From the NCBI RefSeq assembly GCF_000317105.1, contig NC_019693.1, forward strand, positions 1,922,001 to 1,986,000: a DNA stretch of 64,000 nucleotides. Reading direction: 5' to 3'. The position numbers and the translations under genes are program-made. This document shows, in pieces, positions 47,759-57,586 of the stretch; position 1 is the first letter of the stretch; every line of letters begins with the position of its first letter. This DNA is from Oscillatoria acuminata PCC 6304. GTDB taxonomy: Bacteria; Cyanobacteriota; Cyanobacteriia; Cyanobacteriales; Laspinemataceae. The notes below the pieces were generated by a model. The model made no database searches. It had not been told where the DNA came from and worked only from the letters and a program-made list of their open reading frames with translations.

Positions 47759-49499
47759 GGCGTCGGTTCAGTACCCGGGCTTGACAAAACGGCTGGACTA
47801 TGCATAACTGAAATGGACGACCCGATTAAATTCAAGCCCTCATTACGGTATAAAGTCTATGCGTCCTCCTTTGTGGCACCCGCCAGTAGAGCTATCAGAT
47901 TCAGAACAGGTAATTATTAATCGCATCAAAAAAGCCAAGCTTTTTACTTTTCTTCGCCTGAACCGTTTGTTCATATTCGATGATGAGTTTCAAGAAGAAC
48001 TAAACACCATTTTTAAAGACAGCACAATGGGCAACTGTCCCATCGCACCAGCCCAATTGGCCTTAGCCACTATTCTCCAAGCTTATCTGGGTATTTCTGA
48101 CGAAGAAGTGATTGAAGAGCTAGTCATGGATCTCCGGTGGCAATTGGTTTTCGATTGTCTACATTGTGAAAAACCCCCATTTAGTAAAGCCACTTTAATA
48201 AGATTCAGAAGCGCCTTAATTAAAAAAGGCTTTGACCAACGTTTAATTGACCGTACTGTAGAAATTGCCAAGCTCAAAGGAGGTTTTGGTTCGGCTAAGT
48301 TAAGAGCTGCATTAGATTCCTCTCCTTTATGGGGTGCCGGTAAAGTTGAAGATACCTATAATCTCTTGGGTCATGCTCTGCGTAAGGCGTTGAGTATAAT
48401 AGCTGTACAGCAGGGGTGGGGGCTGGCAGAAATTGCCAATGAAGCCGGAGCGGATTTTGTCAATAGTTCTAGCTTAAAAGCCGCATTAGATTTAAACTGG
48501 GATGACCCAGGCGAAAGCCAACAGGCATTATCAACTATACTAAACAGCCTGAATTCTGTAGAAGAATGGATGCAACAGCAGCCTAATCCTGATGAAATAG
48601 AAGAGGCGCAAGCTCCTCTCCAGGTTGCCCGATTGATTGAATCCCAAAATGTGACAGCAGACTCAATGGGAGTGCCGAAGCTGGCCAAAGGGGTGGCTAA
48701 GGACCGACGCATTTCTATTGAAGATCCAGATATGCGGCATGGACGAAAAAGCCGCTCTCAAAAATAAATGGTTATAAACGCCATATTCTTAAAGATTTAG
48801 ATATAGGAGTGATTCGAGCGGTGGCTGTAACCCGAGCTAATACACCAGAATCCGCTGCCACTGTTGACTTAGAACTTGACTTAAAAAGACAACAGGTTCA
48901 GTTAAATGAACTCCATATCGACCGAGCTTATTTGTCGAGTCATTGGGTAAAAGAACGCTCTGAACAATTACAAATATTTTGTAAGGCATGGCCAGTAAGA
49001 AACTCAGGACGATTTGATAAAAACGCTTTTGTTTTTGACTGGGAAAACCAGGTAATTAGTTGTCCAAATCAAGTTATTATGCCGTTTGAACCCGGTAAGG
49101 TCGTTCATTTTCCAAAACCGGACTGTGCAGTTTGTCCCCTGAGAGAACGCTGTACTACGAGTAAGAATGGCCGCAGCATATCTATCCATCCCGATGAAGG
49201 ATTGATGCAGGAATTGCGTCAGCGTCAATCTACATCAAGCGGTCGCGCACAACTGAGGGAGAGAACCTCTGTAGAACATTCTCTTGCTCATGTCGGACAG
49301 TGGCAGGACAAACGCGCCCGTTATATTGGACAGCGCAAAAACCTCTTCGACCTCAGACGAGTGGCTGTTGTCCATAATCTTCATGTCATTGCTCGAATGA
49401 ATGAGGTTTTACCAATACAACAGGCCGCACTGTAGTTGAATCAAGCAGGTAAATACACATTTTCTGAGTTTTGTCAAGATTTTTTACTGAACCGACGCC
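47759..49499 (+). mobile_element. IS copy 1 (IS1182-type), transposase frameshifted
   Basis: Length 1741 bp, imperfect terminal inverted repeats of about 31 bp beginning GGCGTCGGTTCAGTA and ending CTTGACAAAA inward, flanked by the 4-bp target duplication CTAG (47755-47758 and 49500-49503). One base shorter than copy 2 because of a lost A. The family call rests on the transposase pattern. Confidence 0.88.
47859..49435 (+). pseudogene. Frameshifted IS transposase
   Basis: The frame from ATG 47859 (RPPLWHPPVELSDSEQVIIN) stops at TAA 48765-48767. The A run at 48760-48764 has five A where the intact copy has six, so the C-terminal part (from about 48768) is out of frame. The C-terminal half keeps CAVCPLRERCTTSKNGR and the catalytic-region RTSVEHSLAHVGQWQ. 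An A-run of this kind could also allow slippage, but IS copy 2 encodes one full frame. Confidence 0.9.
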
Positions 49500-50108
49500 C
49501 TAGAATTCCCCACCAACCCAGACCCCAAAATTCCCTTTCGGATGGCAGACTATCGTGTGAGGGTTTACGGACGCTTCCCGGAAAAAGAAATGAGACAGGT
49601 GGTCATTTACCTCAGACCCACCGAATCTCCTTTAGTCTATCAAAATCAGTTTAATTTGGATAAATTACATCATGAATTCGAGGTGGTTCGGTTATGGGAA
49701 CAACCAACGGAACTGTTTTTAAACTTATCGGGTTTACTCCCCTTTGCCGCCTTAAGTCGTACCGATAACCCCGTTGCGGTGTTAACTCAAGTGGCGCAGG
49801 CGGTGGAACAAATCGAGGATCGAGAAGAACAAGCTAATATTGCTGCCGCTTCCTCGATTCTAGCTGAGTTAATATTGGATCAAGAATCCATTCAACGGAT
49901 TGTAAGGAGGGACCTCATGCGCGAGTCGTCCCTGTATCAATCCATTTTAGACGAAAGGTTAGAAAAGGGTCTCGAACAGGGTCGTCAACAAGGTTTTGAA
50001 CAAGTTGCCATGAATCTGTTCCGCAGTGGAATGCCAGTGGAACAAATTATCAATGTGACTGGGTTAACTCGGGAACGACTTGAGGAACTGACCCGGGAGA
50101 CTTAAAAT

Positions 50109-50138
50109 AAAAGCGGGGATTTCAATCCCCGCTTTTTT
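50109..50138 (+). terminator. Terminator after the split nuclease gene
   Basis: AAAAGCGGGGATT pairs with AATCCCCGCTTTT, followed by more T. It also faces the end of the minus-strand haloperoxidase gene. Confidence 0.85.
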
Positions 50139-50250
50139 GTGAATTGAAACCTCAATAACTTGAAAAAATTTTGTCAACAATTCTATCGAGACCCCATTAG
50201 GAATTTGACGATTTGGAGGAAAACCCGACGGTTTACAACGGGATGGAGGA

Positions 50251-51987
50251 TTAGGGGATGCCTTGAATCCAAGATTGGGCGCGATTCCAGACTATTTCTC
50301 CCACTTTTCTGCCCAATTCTCGTCCGTTGATATCCCCTTCGTGAAAGTGAATACCGCCATAAATTCGGGACAGACCTGACTCATCAGCAGCGGCAGAAAA
50401 AGTGGGCCAAGATAGGGTAATTTCGGTGGTCGGGGTGACTCCGGGTTCGATAAAAGAATCCCCGACGGCAATGGTGACAGCGGCCCCAAATTCATCGGAT
50501 CCGGTAAACCGTTGGAGAACTTCGGCGGCGGCGGCACTAAAGGTACTGTGTCCGGAAACATATTCGGAAAAGGGCGGAGTGGGATTGTTTAAGCGTTGAT
50601 AGGGTTGCCATAGAGCGCCATCAAGGGTCTGGGTTCCTTGTCCAGGACCGCCCCATCCCTGAATCATTTCTCCGGCAAAGGCGTCCCGAATGGCGGTCAC
50701 CGGACGGACCGAATCATAAAATGTTTTGGTCTCCCAACAGGCAATTCCGGCATCAAATAGGGCGTTGCTCAAGGTGAAAAAGAGTTGGATATCCCGATCT
50801 AAGCTATGAGTTTGCCGATCGCTGATCCATTGAGCAAATGTCATCCAGGTTCCCGGGGGGAAAGATGTTCCCGCGCCATCTTCCCAAAATTCAGCAATGA
50901 TTTTTTGGCGATCGCTCAAATTGGCATTAATCTCTATCAATTCGGCCATTTGTTGAGCAAACTCAGGACTGTCAACTTTCAGCGGTTCTGGGGGTCGAAA
51001 TTGAGCGCCAGAGTTCAAGGCAAAGGGTATCACATTTCCCCAGTGAGGGGTGAGAAAGGTTTGAATTCGACCGTTCGGGTCGTCGAGGGGTTCTCGCAAG
51101 GGTTGCCAGCCACTGCGATCGCTGAGGATATCGGGATGATTGACGGGTTGATATCCGGTGATATCCTGATAGTTATTTAAGGCATTAGACCCATCTTGTT
51201 GTCGAAATTCCAGTAAATTTTCAGCCACAAAATACCCCAAACCTGATGCCGTATTCAGTGCAGTATTCCTCGGTGATGGATTATACCCGAGTTGCTGCAT
51301 TTTGGTATTTAAAAACTCAATTTGTGAGGGAAATAACTGGCTCAATGTATAATATGCCGCATGGCTCATTGTCTCACTTTTGTTCAGTTCTGTATTCTCT
51401 TCCCCAGGCCGTTCCAGGCGGTTTTCCGGTTGAGTGGCGATCGCCCTGGAGTTGTAGGCCGCCCAACTGTCAAACATCGCTGTATGCACCAAAGCATAAG
51501 CACGGGAGGCGATCGTTGGACCCGGCCTCGTATTGCGAACCGCCTGCTGTGCTACTTCATCCCAAAACGGCACGCTCCGGGAATAGGCGATGCGGCCTTC
51601 CCCTTCTCCATAAGTGAGATAATGATGTAGTCCGCTGCTAAATCCTGTCACCGGGTCGATCGCCTCCGCCACATCCGGATTGTGTTGTTGATAGAACTGT
51701 TCATCAAATAAAACACTCGGATTCCGGTTTTCCTGTTGTCCAAACCTCAGATAATGAGTCAGTCCTGAATCTAATAATTGCCCTGCAACCGCAGCAGCAA
51801 CATCGGGATATTGTTCTAAATAATAGGCTTCATTATACCAGGCACTCGGAGTTCGGCTTTCTCCCTGACCCCATTGGATAAAATGCTCTAATCCAGAGTT
51901 GAATCCTCCCTGGGTTACGGCTAAATTTACATCTGGATTTTGTTGTAAGTAATAGCTTTCATCGAATAAGTCGTCAATTAATAACAT
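50251..51987 (-). CDS. Vanadium-dependent haloperoxidase homologue with N-terminal NPDVA modules
   Basis: The 578-residue product begins with three modules of about 47 residues (FDESYYLQQNPDVNLAV, YNEAYYLEQYPDVAAAV, FDEQFYQQHNPDVAEAI). The rest is a PAP2/haloperoxidase fold with SVRPVTAIR, SEYVSGHSTFSAAAAEVL and RIYGGIHFHEGD, which supply the vanadate-binding Arg, Ser-Gly-His, Arg and His. Such enzymes oxidise halides with peroxide. No classical signal peptide; the modules recur at the end of the next gene and may serve export. GAGAGAAAGCC precedes the ATG. Confidence 0.85.
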   Translation of the reverse strand: MLLIDDLFDESYYLQQNPDVNLAVTQGGFNSGLEHFIQWGQGESRTPSAWYNEAYYLEQYPDVAAAVAGQLLDSGLTHYLRFGQQENRNPSVLFDEQFYQQHNPDVAEAIDPVTGFSSGLHHYLTYGEGEGRIAYSRSVPFWDEVAQQAVRNTRPGPTIASRAYALVHTAMFDSWAAYNSRAIATQPENRLERPGEENTELNKSETMSHAAYYTLSQLFPSQIEFLNTKMQQLGYNPSPRNTALNTASGLGYFVAENLLEFRQQDGSNALNNYQDITGYQPVNHPDILSDRSGWQPLREPLDDPNGRIQTFLTPHWGNVIPFALNSGAQFRPPEPLKVDSPEFAQQMAELIEINANLSDRQKIIAEFWEDGAGTSFPPGTWMTFAQWISDRQTHSLDRDIQLFFTLSNALFDAGIACWETKTFYDSVRPVTAIRDAFAGEMIQGWGGPGQGTQTLDGALWQPYQRLNNPTPPFSEYVSGHSTFSAAAAEVLQRFTGSDEFGAAVTIAVGDSFIEPGVTPTTEITLSWPTFSAAADESGLSRIYGGIHFHEGDINGRELGRKVGEIVWNRAQSWIQGIP

Positions 51988-52059
51988 GGCTTTCTCTCTG
52001 ATTCTTGCAGTGAATCGGGTCCTGATGGCATTGTGGATTGACGTATTCCCTTGATATCT

Positions 52060-52087
52060 GTAGGGGCGATTCGCAAATCGCCCCTAC
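52060..52087. repeat. GTAGGGGCGATT palindrome
   Basis: 12-bp perfect stem with a 4-nt loop between the two exported-protein genes; same family as 18665-18700. Confidence 0.75.
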
Positions 52088-52110
52088 CATTCTAAGATTT
52101 GACCTCCAAA

Positions 52111-54906
52111 TTAGATTCGGCGACCTTCACGATGCCCAAAAATTAGGTAATGAGCTAATGCATTCGGGAAAATGTCTTGATTAACCGCAGCAGCAACATC
52201 GGGGTTAGTTTGTAAATAGAATCCGGGGTTAAAGGTTAAAGAAATTGGAGCCCGTCCTTCTAAGAAACCAAACTGGATGAAATGAGCAAAACCACTGTCA
52301 ATTCCCCCACTGGTTTTGGCTGCCGATACATCAGAATTTTGAGCCAGATAAGCCTGTTCGTCAAATAATTGACTAGGATTTCGGCCTTCAAATTGTCCAA
52401 AGTTGGTATAATGGACAAAGGCACTGGCTACGCTACCATTGTTAACCGCCGTTGCCACATCAGGGTTAGTTGCTAAATAGAAACCTTCATCAAAGAACAA
52501 CGACTGGAGATCGAGTTGGAGGTTACGGATAAACTCAATCGAGGTTTGATAGGCGGGAGAAACTGTGAGATTGGGGTTGCTAATTTTAGCAATAAATCCA
52601 TCCAGAGCTTCTTCTAGTTTAGCACTTTGAATCGCCCCGGTTGTGATGGGAAAATCAGGCGATCGCGTCCCGCCAGTGACATAAATATTTCCGGCATCAT
52701 CAGGAACCATTCCGAGGATAAAATCTCGTTGACTGCCTCCGAAGAAGGTGGAATAAATGGCCTCAGACCCTTGGGGATTGAGTTGGGTAATAAATGCATC
52801 GGCAACCCCAGAAAACGAGGGTTGGAGAGCATTAACCGTGGGAAAGTCGGGGGAGTCGGTATTCCCGGCAATATAAACATTTCCCAGACTATCGAGGGCG
52901 ATCGGTCCACTGAAGTCCATTTCGCTTCCCCCCAAAAATGTCGAGTAGACTAACCCAGTTCCGGTGGGATTGAGTTTCGTCACAAAGGAGTCATATAATC
53001 CCCCGCCAAAACTGGGCTGAAATGCCCCGGGAGTGGTGGGAAAATCTTCAGAATCCGTATATCCGGCCAGATAAGCATTCCCCTCATTATCAACAGCAAT
53101 TCCCGTGATATAATCCCCATCGACTTCACCGGAACCCCCGAGGTAGGTTGAATATTCTATCGTCGATCCGCTGGGGTCGAGTTTGGTGACAAAGGCATCC
53201 AGAAAAGCACCATTAAATTGAGTCTGAAAAGCACCGGGACTGATGGGAAAATTCGGGGAAGCGGTATATCCGGCAACATAAGCGCTGCCACTTTCATCAA
53301 CGGCGATCGCCAAAGCGCCATCATCTTCACTCCCGCCTAAATAGGTGGAATAAACCAACTCGGTTCCCGTGGGATTAAGTTTACTTACAAATACATCTCC
53401 AAAGGAGAATGCGCCGATCCCCCCAAAGGTATTTTGAGCCGCATTGACTAAGGGAAAATCCGTGGAACTGGTGACGCCAGTCAGGTAAATTTGACCCTGA
53501 TTATCTAGGGTCATATCCCAGTTCGTTTCTATGCCAGTTCCGCCTAAATAGGTGGAGTAAATCAGTTCGGTTCCACTGTTATTGAATTTGGCAACAAAGG
53601 TATCTTGCTCTCCAGATAAAGCGGTTTGAATCGTTCCCGCTGTGGTGGGTAAATCTGTGGAATTGGTATTACCGGAAAGATAAATATTCCCAGCATTATC
53701 GACTCGGAGAGAAACATTAGCACCTTCCTCCGATGCTTCTGTGCCACTGCCTCCAAAGTAAGTAGAAAAAAGAATTGTGGTTCCCGTGGGGTCGAGTTTG
53801 GTGATAAATACATCACTTTCTCCGGCATTAGCAGATTGGAGTCCTCCGAGGTTAGGAAAATTAGCCGATTGAGTAATTCCAGCAATATAAATATTCCCCA
53901 CTTGATCTAACGCCACATCAAATCCCCGATCGCTCTGGCTACCCCCGAGATAACTAGAGTATTCTAACACTGGGTCAATCACTAGAGTATAGTTGGGGTC
54001 ATAATCCCCGATTTCAAACCCCACTAATCCATCCCCTAGCAAGCGATATCCCCCAGATATGGCAATCCGATTGCCGTCAATCTCTTGATAAATGACAGGT
54101 GCAGTTTCAATTAATTCCCCTAATGCCGTTTGCAAAATCAATGCCCCATCTTCCCGGATATCTAAGCCCGTAATCCCACTATAATTGAGCCGAATTTGGT
54201 CGGGATTGACCCCTGGTTCTACGATAAAGTCACGCTTTAACTGCCCTTCTATGCCATTGTAAAACAAGTGAATGCCCGGATATAATTCGTTATAACTAAC
54301 TCCGCTATAAGTAGGAACATTACTCACCCATTGGCTCGAATTATTTCCCATGAAAAAGTTAGCAACACCGGGTAAGGGGTTTAAGCCCGATATTTCTGGG
54401 TGAGAATTGGCCCCAATAAATTGCAATTGGACTGTAGCATTGACAGGCCCTTCGGGGGTTTGTTGGGAGGAGGTTAATAACAATCCATCCTGGGCGAATT
54501 GAATCGTATGTCCGGCACCGGCTACCTGGAATTGCGGGGTTCCGGGTCCGTTTTCTAGGGGAATAAAACTTAATGGCAGGTTGCCAAAGGAGGGATTAAT
54601 TTCGCCGATGGGGGTGGTGAACCCGACGAGTGGATCGCCTTGAGATTGGGGGAATGCCAAGTCGGGAGTTGCCATTGCTTCGTCCAGCAGGAGGCGATCG
54701 CTTCCCAAGATTCCTAAGTCTGATTCCCCGGGAACGAGAGGAGCATTTAAAGGGGCGACTGCCGGATTAAACCCGGAAATAAGCACCGACTCATCCCAAC
54801 CGGAAGGCTGTGAATTTTCTACCCCGGAAATCAAGCCGAAATTAACCTCTAGTCCAGTTTCAATTAACCCGAGTGCGGCGGTACTATTCGTATCATCCAT
54901 CATCAT
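52111..54906 (-). CDS. SBBP beta-propeller protein with C-terminal NPDVA modules
   Basis: The 931-residue product has an N-terminal DUF7948-like region (QFAQDGLLLTSS, YNELYPGIHLFYNG, VIDPVLEYSSYLGGS), then about nine SBBP repeats of roughly 50 residues (GNIYIAGITQSANFP, FVTKLNPTGTELVYSTYLGG) forming a propeller to about residue 760. The end has three modules like those of the haloperoxidase (FDEGFYLATNPDVATAV, FDEQAYLAQNSDVSAA, FNPGFYLQTNPDVAAAV). The lack of a signal peptide and the modules suggest type I export. Function unknown, probably surface. Confidence 0.82.
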   Translation of the reverse strand: MMMDDTNSTAALGLIETGLEVNFGLISGVENSQPSGWDESVLISGFNPAVAPLNAPLVPGESDLGILGSDRLLLDEAMATPDLAFPQSQGDPLVGFTTPIGEINPSFGNLPLSFIPLENGPGTPQFQVAGAGHTIQFAQDGLLLTSSQQTPEGPVNATVQLQFIGANSHPEISGLNPLPGVANFFMGNNSSQWVSNVPTYSGVSYNELYPGIHLFYNGIEGQLKRDFIVEPGVNPDQIRLNYSGITGLDIREDGALILQTALGELIETAPVIYQEIDGNRIAISGGYRLLGDGLVGFEIGDYDPNYTLVIDPVLEYSSYLGGSQSDRGFDVALDQVGNIYIAGITQSANFPNLGGLQSANAGESDVFITKLDPTGTTILFSTYFGGSGTEASEEGANVSLRVDNAGNIYLSGNTNSTDLPTTAGTIQTALSGEQDTFVAKFNNSGTELIYSTYLGGTGIETNWDMTLDNQGQIYLTGVTSSTDFPLVNAAQNTFGGIGAFSFGDVFVSKLNPTGTELVYSTYLGGSEDDGALAIAVDESGSAYVAGYTASPNFPISPGAFQTQFNGAFLDAFVTKLDPSGSTIEYSTYLGGSGEVDGDYITGIAVDNEGNAYLAGYTDSEDFPTTPGAFQPSFGGGLYDSFVTKLNPTGTGLVYSTFLGGSEMDFSGPIALDSLGNVYIAGNTDSPDFPTVNALQPSFSGVADAFITQLNPQGSEAIYSTFFGGSQRDFILGMVPDDAGNIYVTGGTRSPDFPITTGAIQSAKLEEALDGFIAKISNPNLTVSPAYQTSIEFIRNLQLDLQSLFFDEGFYLATNPDVATAVNNGSVASAFVHYTNFGQFEGRNPSQLFDEQAYLAQNSDVSAAKTSGGIDSGFAHFIQFGFLEGRAPISLTFNPGFYLQTNPDVAAAVNQDIFPNALAHYLIFGHREGRRI

Positions 54907-55056
54907 GATTCAGTTTCCTCTCTAAGTTTTAAACAAATCGGCATTGAATTTGGATAGGCCGATGATTTTATAGGGAATTAATTTTAGTTGCTGGGTAAAA
55001 ATTAGCAGGTATTTTTAAAATTGCTAATAAATTCAGTAACATTATCCCAACTTCCT

Positions 55057-56973
55057 CTAATTTCCCAGTTTGATTCGAGATGTGCGGAGAATGAAGTTTA
55101 AAAAAGTTTCAGTTTTAGAAACTATATCCGCCCGGGCTTGCATTCCCGGTTGAATGGAACAATGTTGGTCGTTCCGTTCTCCAGAATTCACAGGGGAGGA
55201 TTCTGAATGATTAGCGCCCATCCTCGATTTTTGAGTTAAATAAATTTGCTGCAATTCTATGGTGGTTTCATAATAAGAATTGGCGACAGATGAATTCAAT
55301 TTCGGTTGATTCAAGCTCGAATTAAAACTTCGATTGTCTCCAGAAATCGTATCCGGTGAAATTGCCGATACTTTCCCCAGAAGGGTTCCATATTCTGAAT
55401 GAGGACAAGCCTCAATTCTAAGGTGAACATTCTGTCCCGTTTCTACTTGACTAATCTCGGAAGAGGGAACCCAGGCTTTAGCCACTAGGGGGGCTTGAAT
55501 CGGCGAAATTTGGGCAATTTCTTCCCCAATTCGGACGACTTGTCCTGGATTTCTCAAGTTAAGCTGAAGAATTTTGCCGAATTCTGGAGCTTCAATCACT
55601 TTTTGCTGAATTTGTCGCTGGATTTGTTCGAGTTCTTGTTCCAAAAATTTCCCTTGATTATCCTGGTCAATTTTTTGTTGAATTAAGGCGGCTCGTTGTT
55701 GAGTCAGTTCGGCAATTCTCAACAGCCCAGTCGCCTGGTCTCCTTCTATCTGTTCTCGGGCGATCGCCACTGGAGAATCATTGGGATTGAGTGCAGTTCT
55801 AGCACGTTGTACTTTAGATTGGGCGGCAGCAACGGCTTGTTCTTCCCGGGCGATCGCTTGTTTTTGAGTCTCTACCCTAGCCTTTTGGGCGGCTACGGCT
55901 TGTTTTTGCTGCTCAACAATCAATTGCACTTCAGCTAATTCATTGTGCAGTCTGGCTTCGGCTCCAGCAATCACCTGTTCTTGCTGTTTCATCCCTGTTT
56001 GATAGGACTCTATCCGGGCAGTTTGGGCAGCTAATGCCTGAGTTTGTTGGTCAAATAAAAGCTGGAATTCTTCAAACACTTGACGAGAAATTGCTCCAGT
56101 GTCCAGTAAATTTTGATGGCGATCGCGCTTTAACTGAGCAGCGTCTAAGGCCCTTTCAATCCCCGTTAAATCCGCCTGGGCGGACCTGAGTTCAGACTGC
56201 ATTTGAGATAAATTCTCCCGTTCTTTCCTGACATTAGCTGCCGACTCTACAGGAGAATCTTGAGCAATTTGTTCAAATTGCTGTTTAGAGAGAGTTTTGA
56301 TATTATCTAGATTTTCGTTGAAATCCATTCGATATTGAGATGCTTGAAACACCCCCGTATTTAGAGAAGAAATTAACTGATTTAAAGTAGCCAATTCTGC
56401 TTTGAGTTCAGACCGAGCTTGGGCTAATTCTTGTTCAATAACTCGCAGGTTGGCTAAGGCTTCTTCCACTTCTAAAATGGTATTGGCTTGGCGGTCTTGA
56501 TAGTCTCTTTGCTGACGGCTGAGTTCAGCTTGGCCGGAAGCGACAGTCCGGGTGCTGCGCTCCGTTTCAGCCATCATCTGGCGGTCAATCGCCTGAATTT
56601 GAGCATTGATTTGAGCGATTTGTTGTTGAATGTTCTGTAAGTTATTCTCATTCTGAACTTTTTGGATTTGCAGTTGAGAATCATCCAAGATGGCGATCAC
56701 TGACCCTTGACTAATTTCCTGATTTTCCCGGACTTCAATCCGTTTTATGGTTCCCTCTACAGCAGCTTGAACGATTTTGACTTCTCCGGTGAGACGGATG
56801 GTGGCCGGGACTTTAACCGTAATCGGATATTCCGCGATCGCCGCCATCGTGACCCCTGCCGCCACTGTCCCCACTAAAAATAAGCCGCCTAGGGTATTCC
56901 AACCACTTAATGGCGGTAAAAATTCGTCGCTTTTAGCGATGGGAAGTAGATTTTGGTTCGGATCACTCAACAT
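55057..56973 (-). CDS. HlyD-family membrane fusion protein (bacteriocin-type exporter adaptor)
   Basis: The 638-residue product has one N-terminal helix (LGGLFLVGTVAAGVTMAAIA), a biotinyl-lipoyl-like start (ATIRLTGEVKIVQAAVEGTIKRIEV), about 330 residues of coiled coil rich in Gln/Ala, and the closing barrel (VRIGEEIAQISPIQAPLVAKAWVPSSEI). It is the periplasmic adaptor that joins an ABC exporter to an outer-membrane channel. ATG 56973 matches the common MLxxPNxNLLP start; a GTG frame from 57087 would add 38 residues with no helix. It belongs to the lanthipeptide cluster. Confidence 0.88.
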   Translation of the reverse strand: MLSDPNQNLLPIAKSDEFLPPLSGWNTLGGLFLVGTVAAGVTMAAIAEYPITVKVPATIRLTGEVKIVQAAVEGTIKRIEVRENQEISQGSVIAILDDSQLQIQKVQNENNLQNIQQQIAQINAQIQAIDRQMMAETERSTRTVASGQAELSRQQRDYQDRQANTILEVEEALANLRVIEQELAQARSELKAELATLNQLISSLNTGVFQASQYRMDFNENLDNIKTLSKQQFEQIAQDSPVESAANVRKERENLSQMQSELRSAQADLTGIERALDAAQLKRDRHQNLLDTGAISRQVFEEFQLLFDQQTQALAAQTARIESYQTGMKQQEQVIAGAEARLHNELAEVQLIVEQQKQAVAAQKARVETQKQAIAREEQAVAAAQSKVQRARTALNPNDSPVAIAREQIEGDQATGLLRIAELTQQRAALIQQKIDQDNQGKFLEQELEQIQRQIQQKVIEAPEFGKILQLNLRNPGQVVRIGEEIAQISPIQAPLVAKAWVPSSEISQVETGQNVHLRIEACPHSEYGTLLGKVSAISPDTISGDNRSFNSSLNQPKLNSSVANSYYETTIELQQIYLTQKSRMGANHSESSPVNSGERNDQHCSIQPGMQARADIVSKTETFLNFILRTSRIKLGN

Positions 56974-57068
56974 GATTTTTTCAGTCTCTCCACAAGAATC
57001 AGCCTCCTGTCCGCCTGAATCACAGTCCTCTTTCGGTTCAGAAGACGGATGAACACAGGAAGAAATGC

Positions 57069-57088
57069 TGTGGCGCATTAGCGCCACA
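57069..57088. other. Hairpin between lanA and the HlyD gene
   Basis: TGTGGCGC and GCGCCACA pair around ATTA, about 82 bp after the precursor stop. It may cap the precursor mRNA or attenuate readthrough into the HlyD gene. Confidence 0.45.
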
Positions 57089-57170
57089 ACAATAGGGTTC
57101 TACTTAAGTCTGGGGTGTTGAAATCCAATTTCAAAAATTGGATGTGAGGATATTTGCGGAGGATTCGCCC

Positions 57171-57377
57171 TTAGGCGGTCAACGCAGCACTTCCACAGCA
57201 GGAGCAGGTTGTGGGTCTGACCGTGGGATGTCCACCGGCGATCGAAGACATATCTTCGTCAGAGAGTTCAATTAACCCAGCCGGGTTCTCCGGTAAGCGA
57301 TCGCGTTGGTCCTGAGTTAGACTATCGCGATAGTCTGAGTCTTTCCAAGCCCTTACTACATCAATGTTTTCAAACAT
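57171..57377 (-). CDS. lanA: Mersacidin/lichenicidin-type class II lanthipeptide precursor
   Basis: From ATG 57377 (AGGA eight bases upstream) the product has 68 residues. The leader MFENIDVVRAWKDSDYRDSL and PENPAGLIELSDEDMSSIAGG is typical of the mersacidin family and ends in a double-glycine site for a C39 peptidase. The core HPTVRPTTCSCCGSAALTA has three Cys and six Ser/Thr, enough for up to three rings. Neighbours are lanM, a C39-ABC transporter and HlyD. A longer in-frame start at 57497 would add 40 residues not seen in the family. Confidence 0.88.
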   Translation of the reverse strand: MFENIDVVRAWKDSDYRDSLTQDQRDRLPENPAGLIELSDEDMSSIAGGHPTVRPTTCSCCGSAALTA

Positions 57378-57586
57378 ATCGGCTTTCCTGGAACATCTCC
57401 AGTATTGCTTGTACGGTTCCCAGATTATCATGAGAATTAGAATCATTCTCATTAAGTTTTTTAACGATTGCTGCCGAATATTATTAAGAATTGTCAACTT
57501 TTCTCAAGTGAGAGCGTGTTCCCCTGGTGTCCCGGTTACAGTGCAGATTCAAGAAATAACAGCCTACCCCAGCGGAAACTCAGCCG
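57378..57586 (-). promoter_or_regulatory. lanA upstream region
   Basis: The 209-bp gap between the transporter and precursor genes is long enough for its own promoter and holds the Fur-like palindrome. A TTGACA box lies at 57492-57497 on the minus strand, without a clear -10 at normal spacing. Confidence 0.4.
57430..57452 (-). promoter_or_regulatory. Fur-box-like palindrome upstream of lanA
   Basis: ATGAGAAT and ATTCTCAT are perfect 8-bp arms around 7 bp, with GATTATC just outside. The A/T-rich GAGAAT hexamers resemble Fur operators. It lies about 53-75 bp before the lanA start. Confidence 0.4.

Larger units (their letters stand above)
47584..50105 (+). pseudogene. Rpn/PD-(D/E)XK nuclease-like gene split by an IS
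   Basis: The 5' part (47584-47758) encodes MYDNICKFLAEHFSLDFARW through the active-site region LILLQAENFILHL, and the 3' part (49504-50105) continues EFPTNPDPKIPFRMADYRVR. Joining them across one CTAG gives an exact 258-residue frame. The family is the DUF4351/Rpn-type recombination-promoting nuclease found in many copies in cyanobacteria; a C-terminal helical region with RLEKGLEQGRQQGFEQ is typical. The 3' piece has an ATG at 49542 and could still be translated. Confidence 0.85.

Noticed and set aside
56974-57087. GTG 57087 as the HlyD start
   Set aside because: It adds 38 polar residues, overlaps a hairpin and is absent from the usual family N-terminus.
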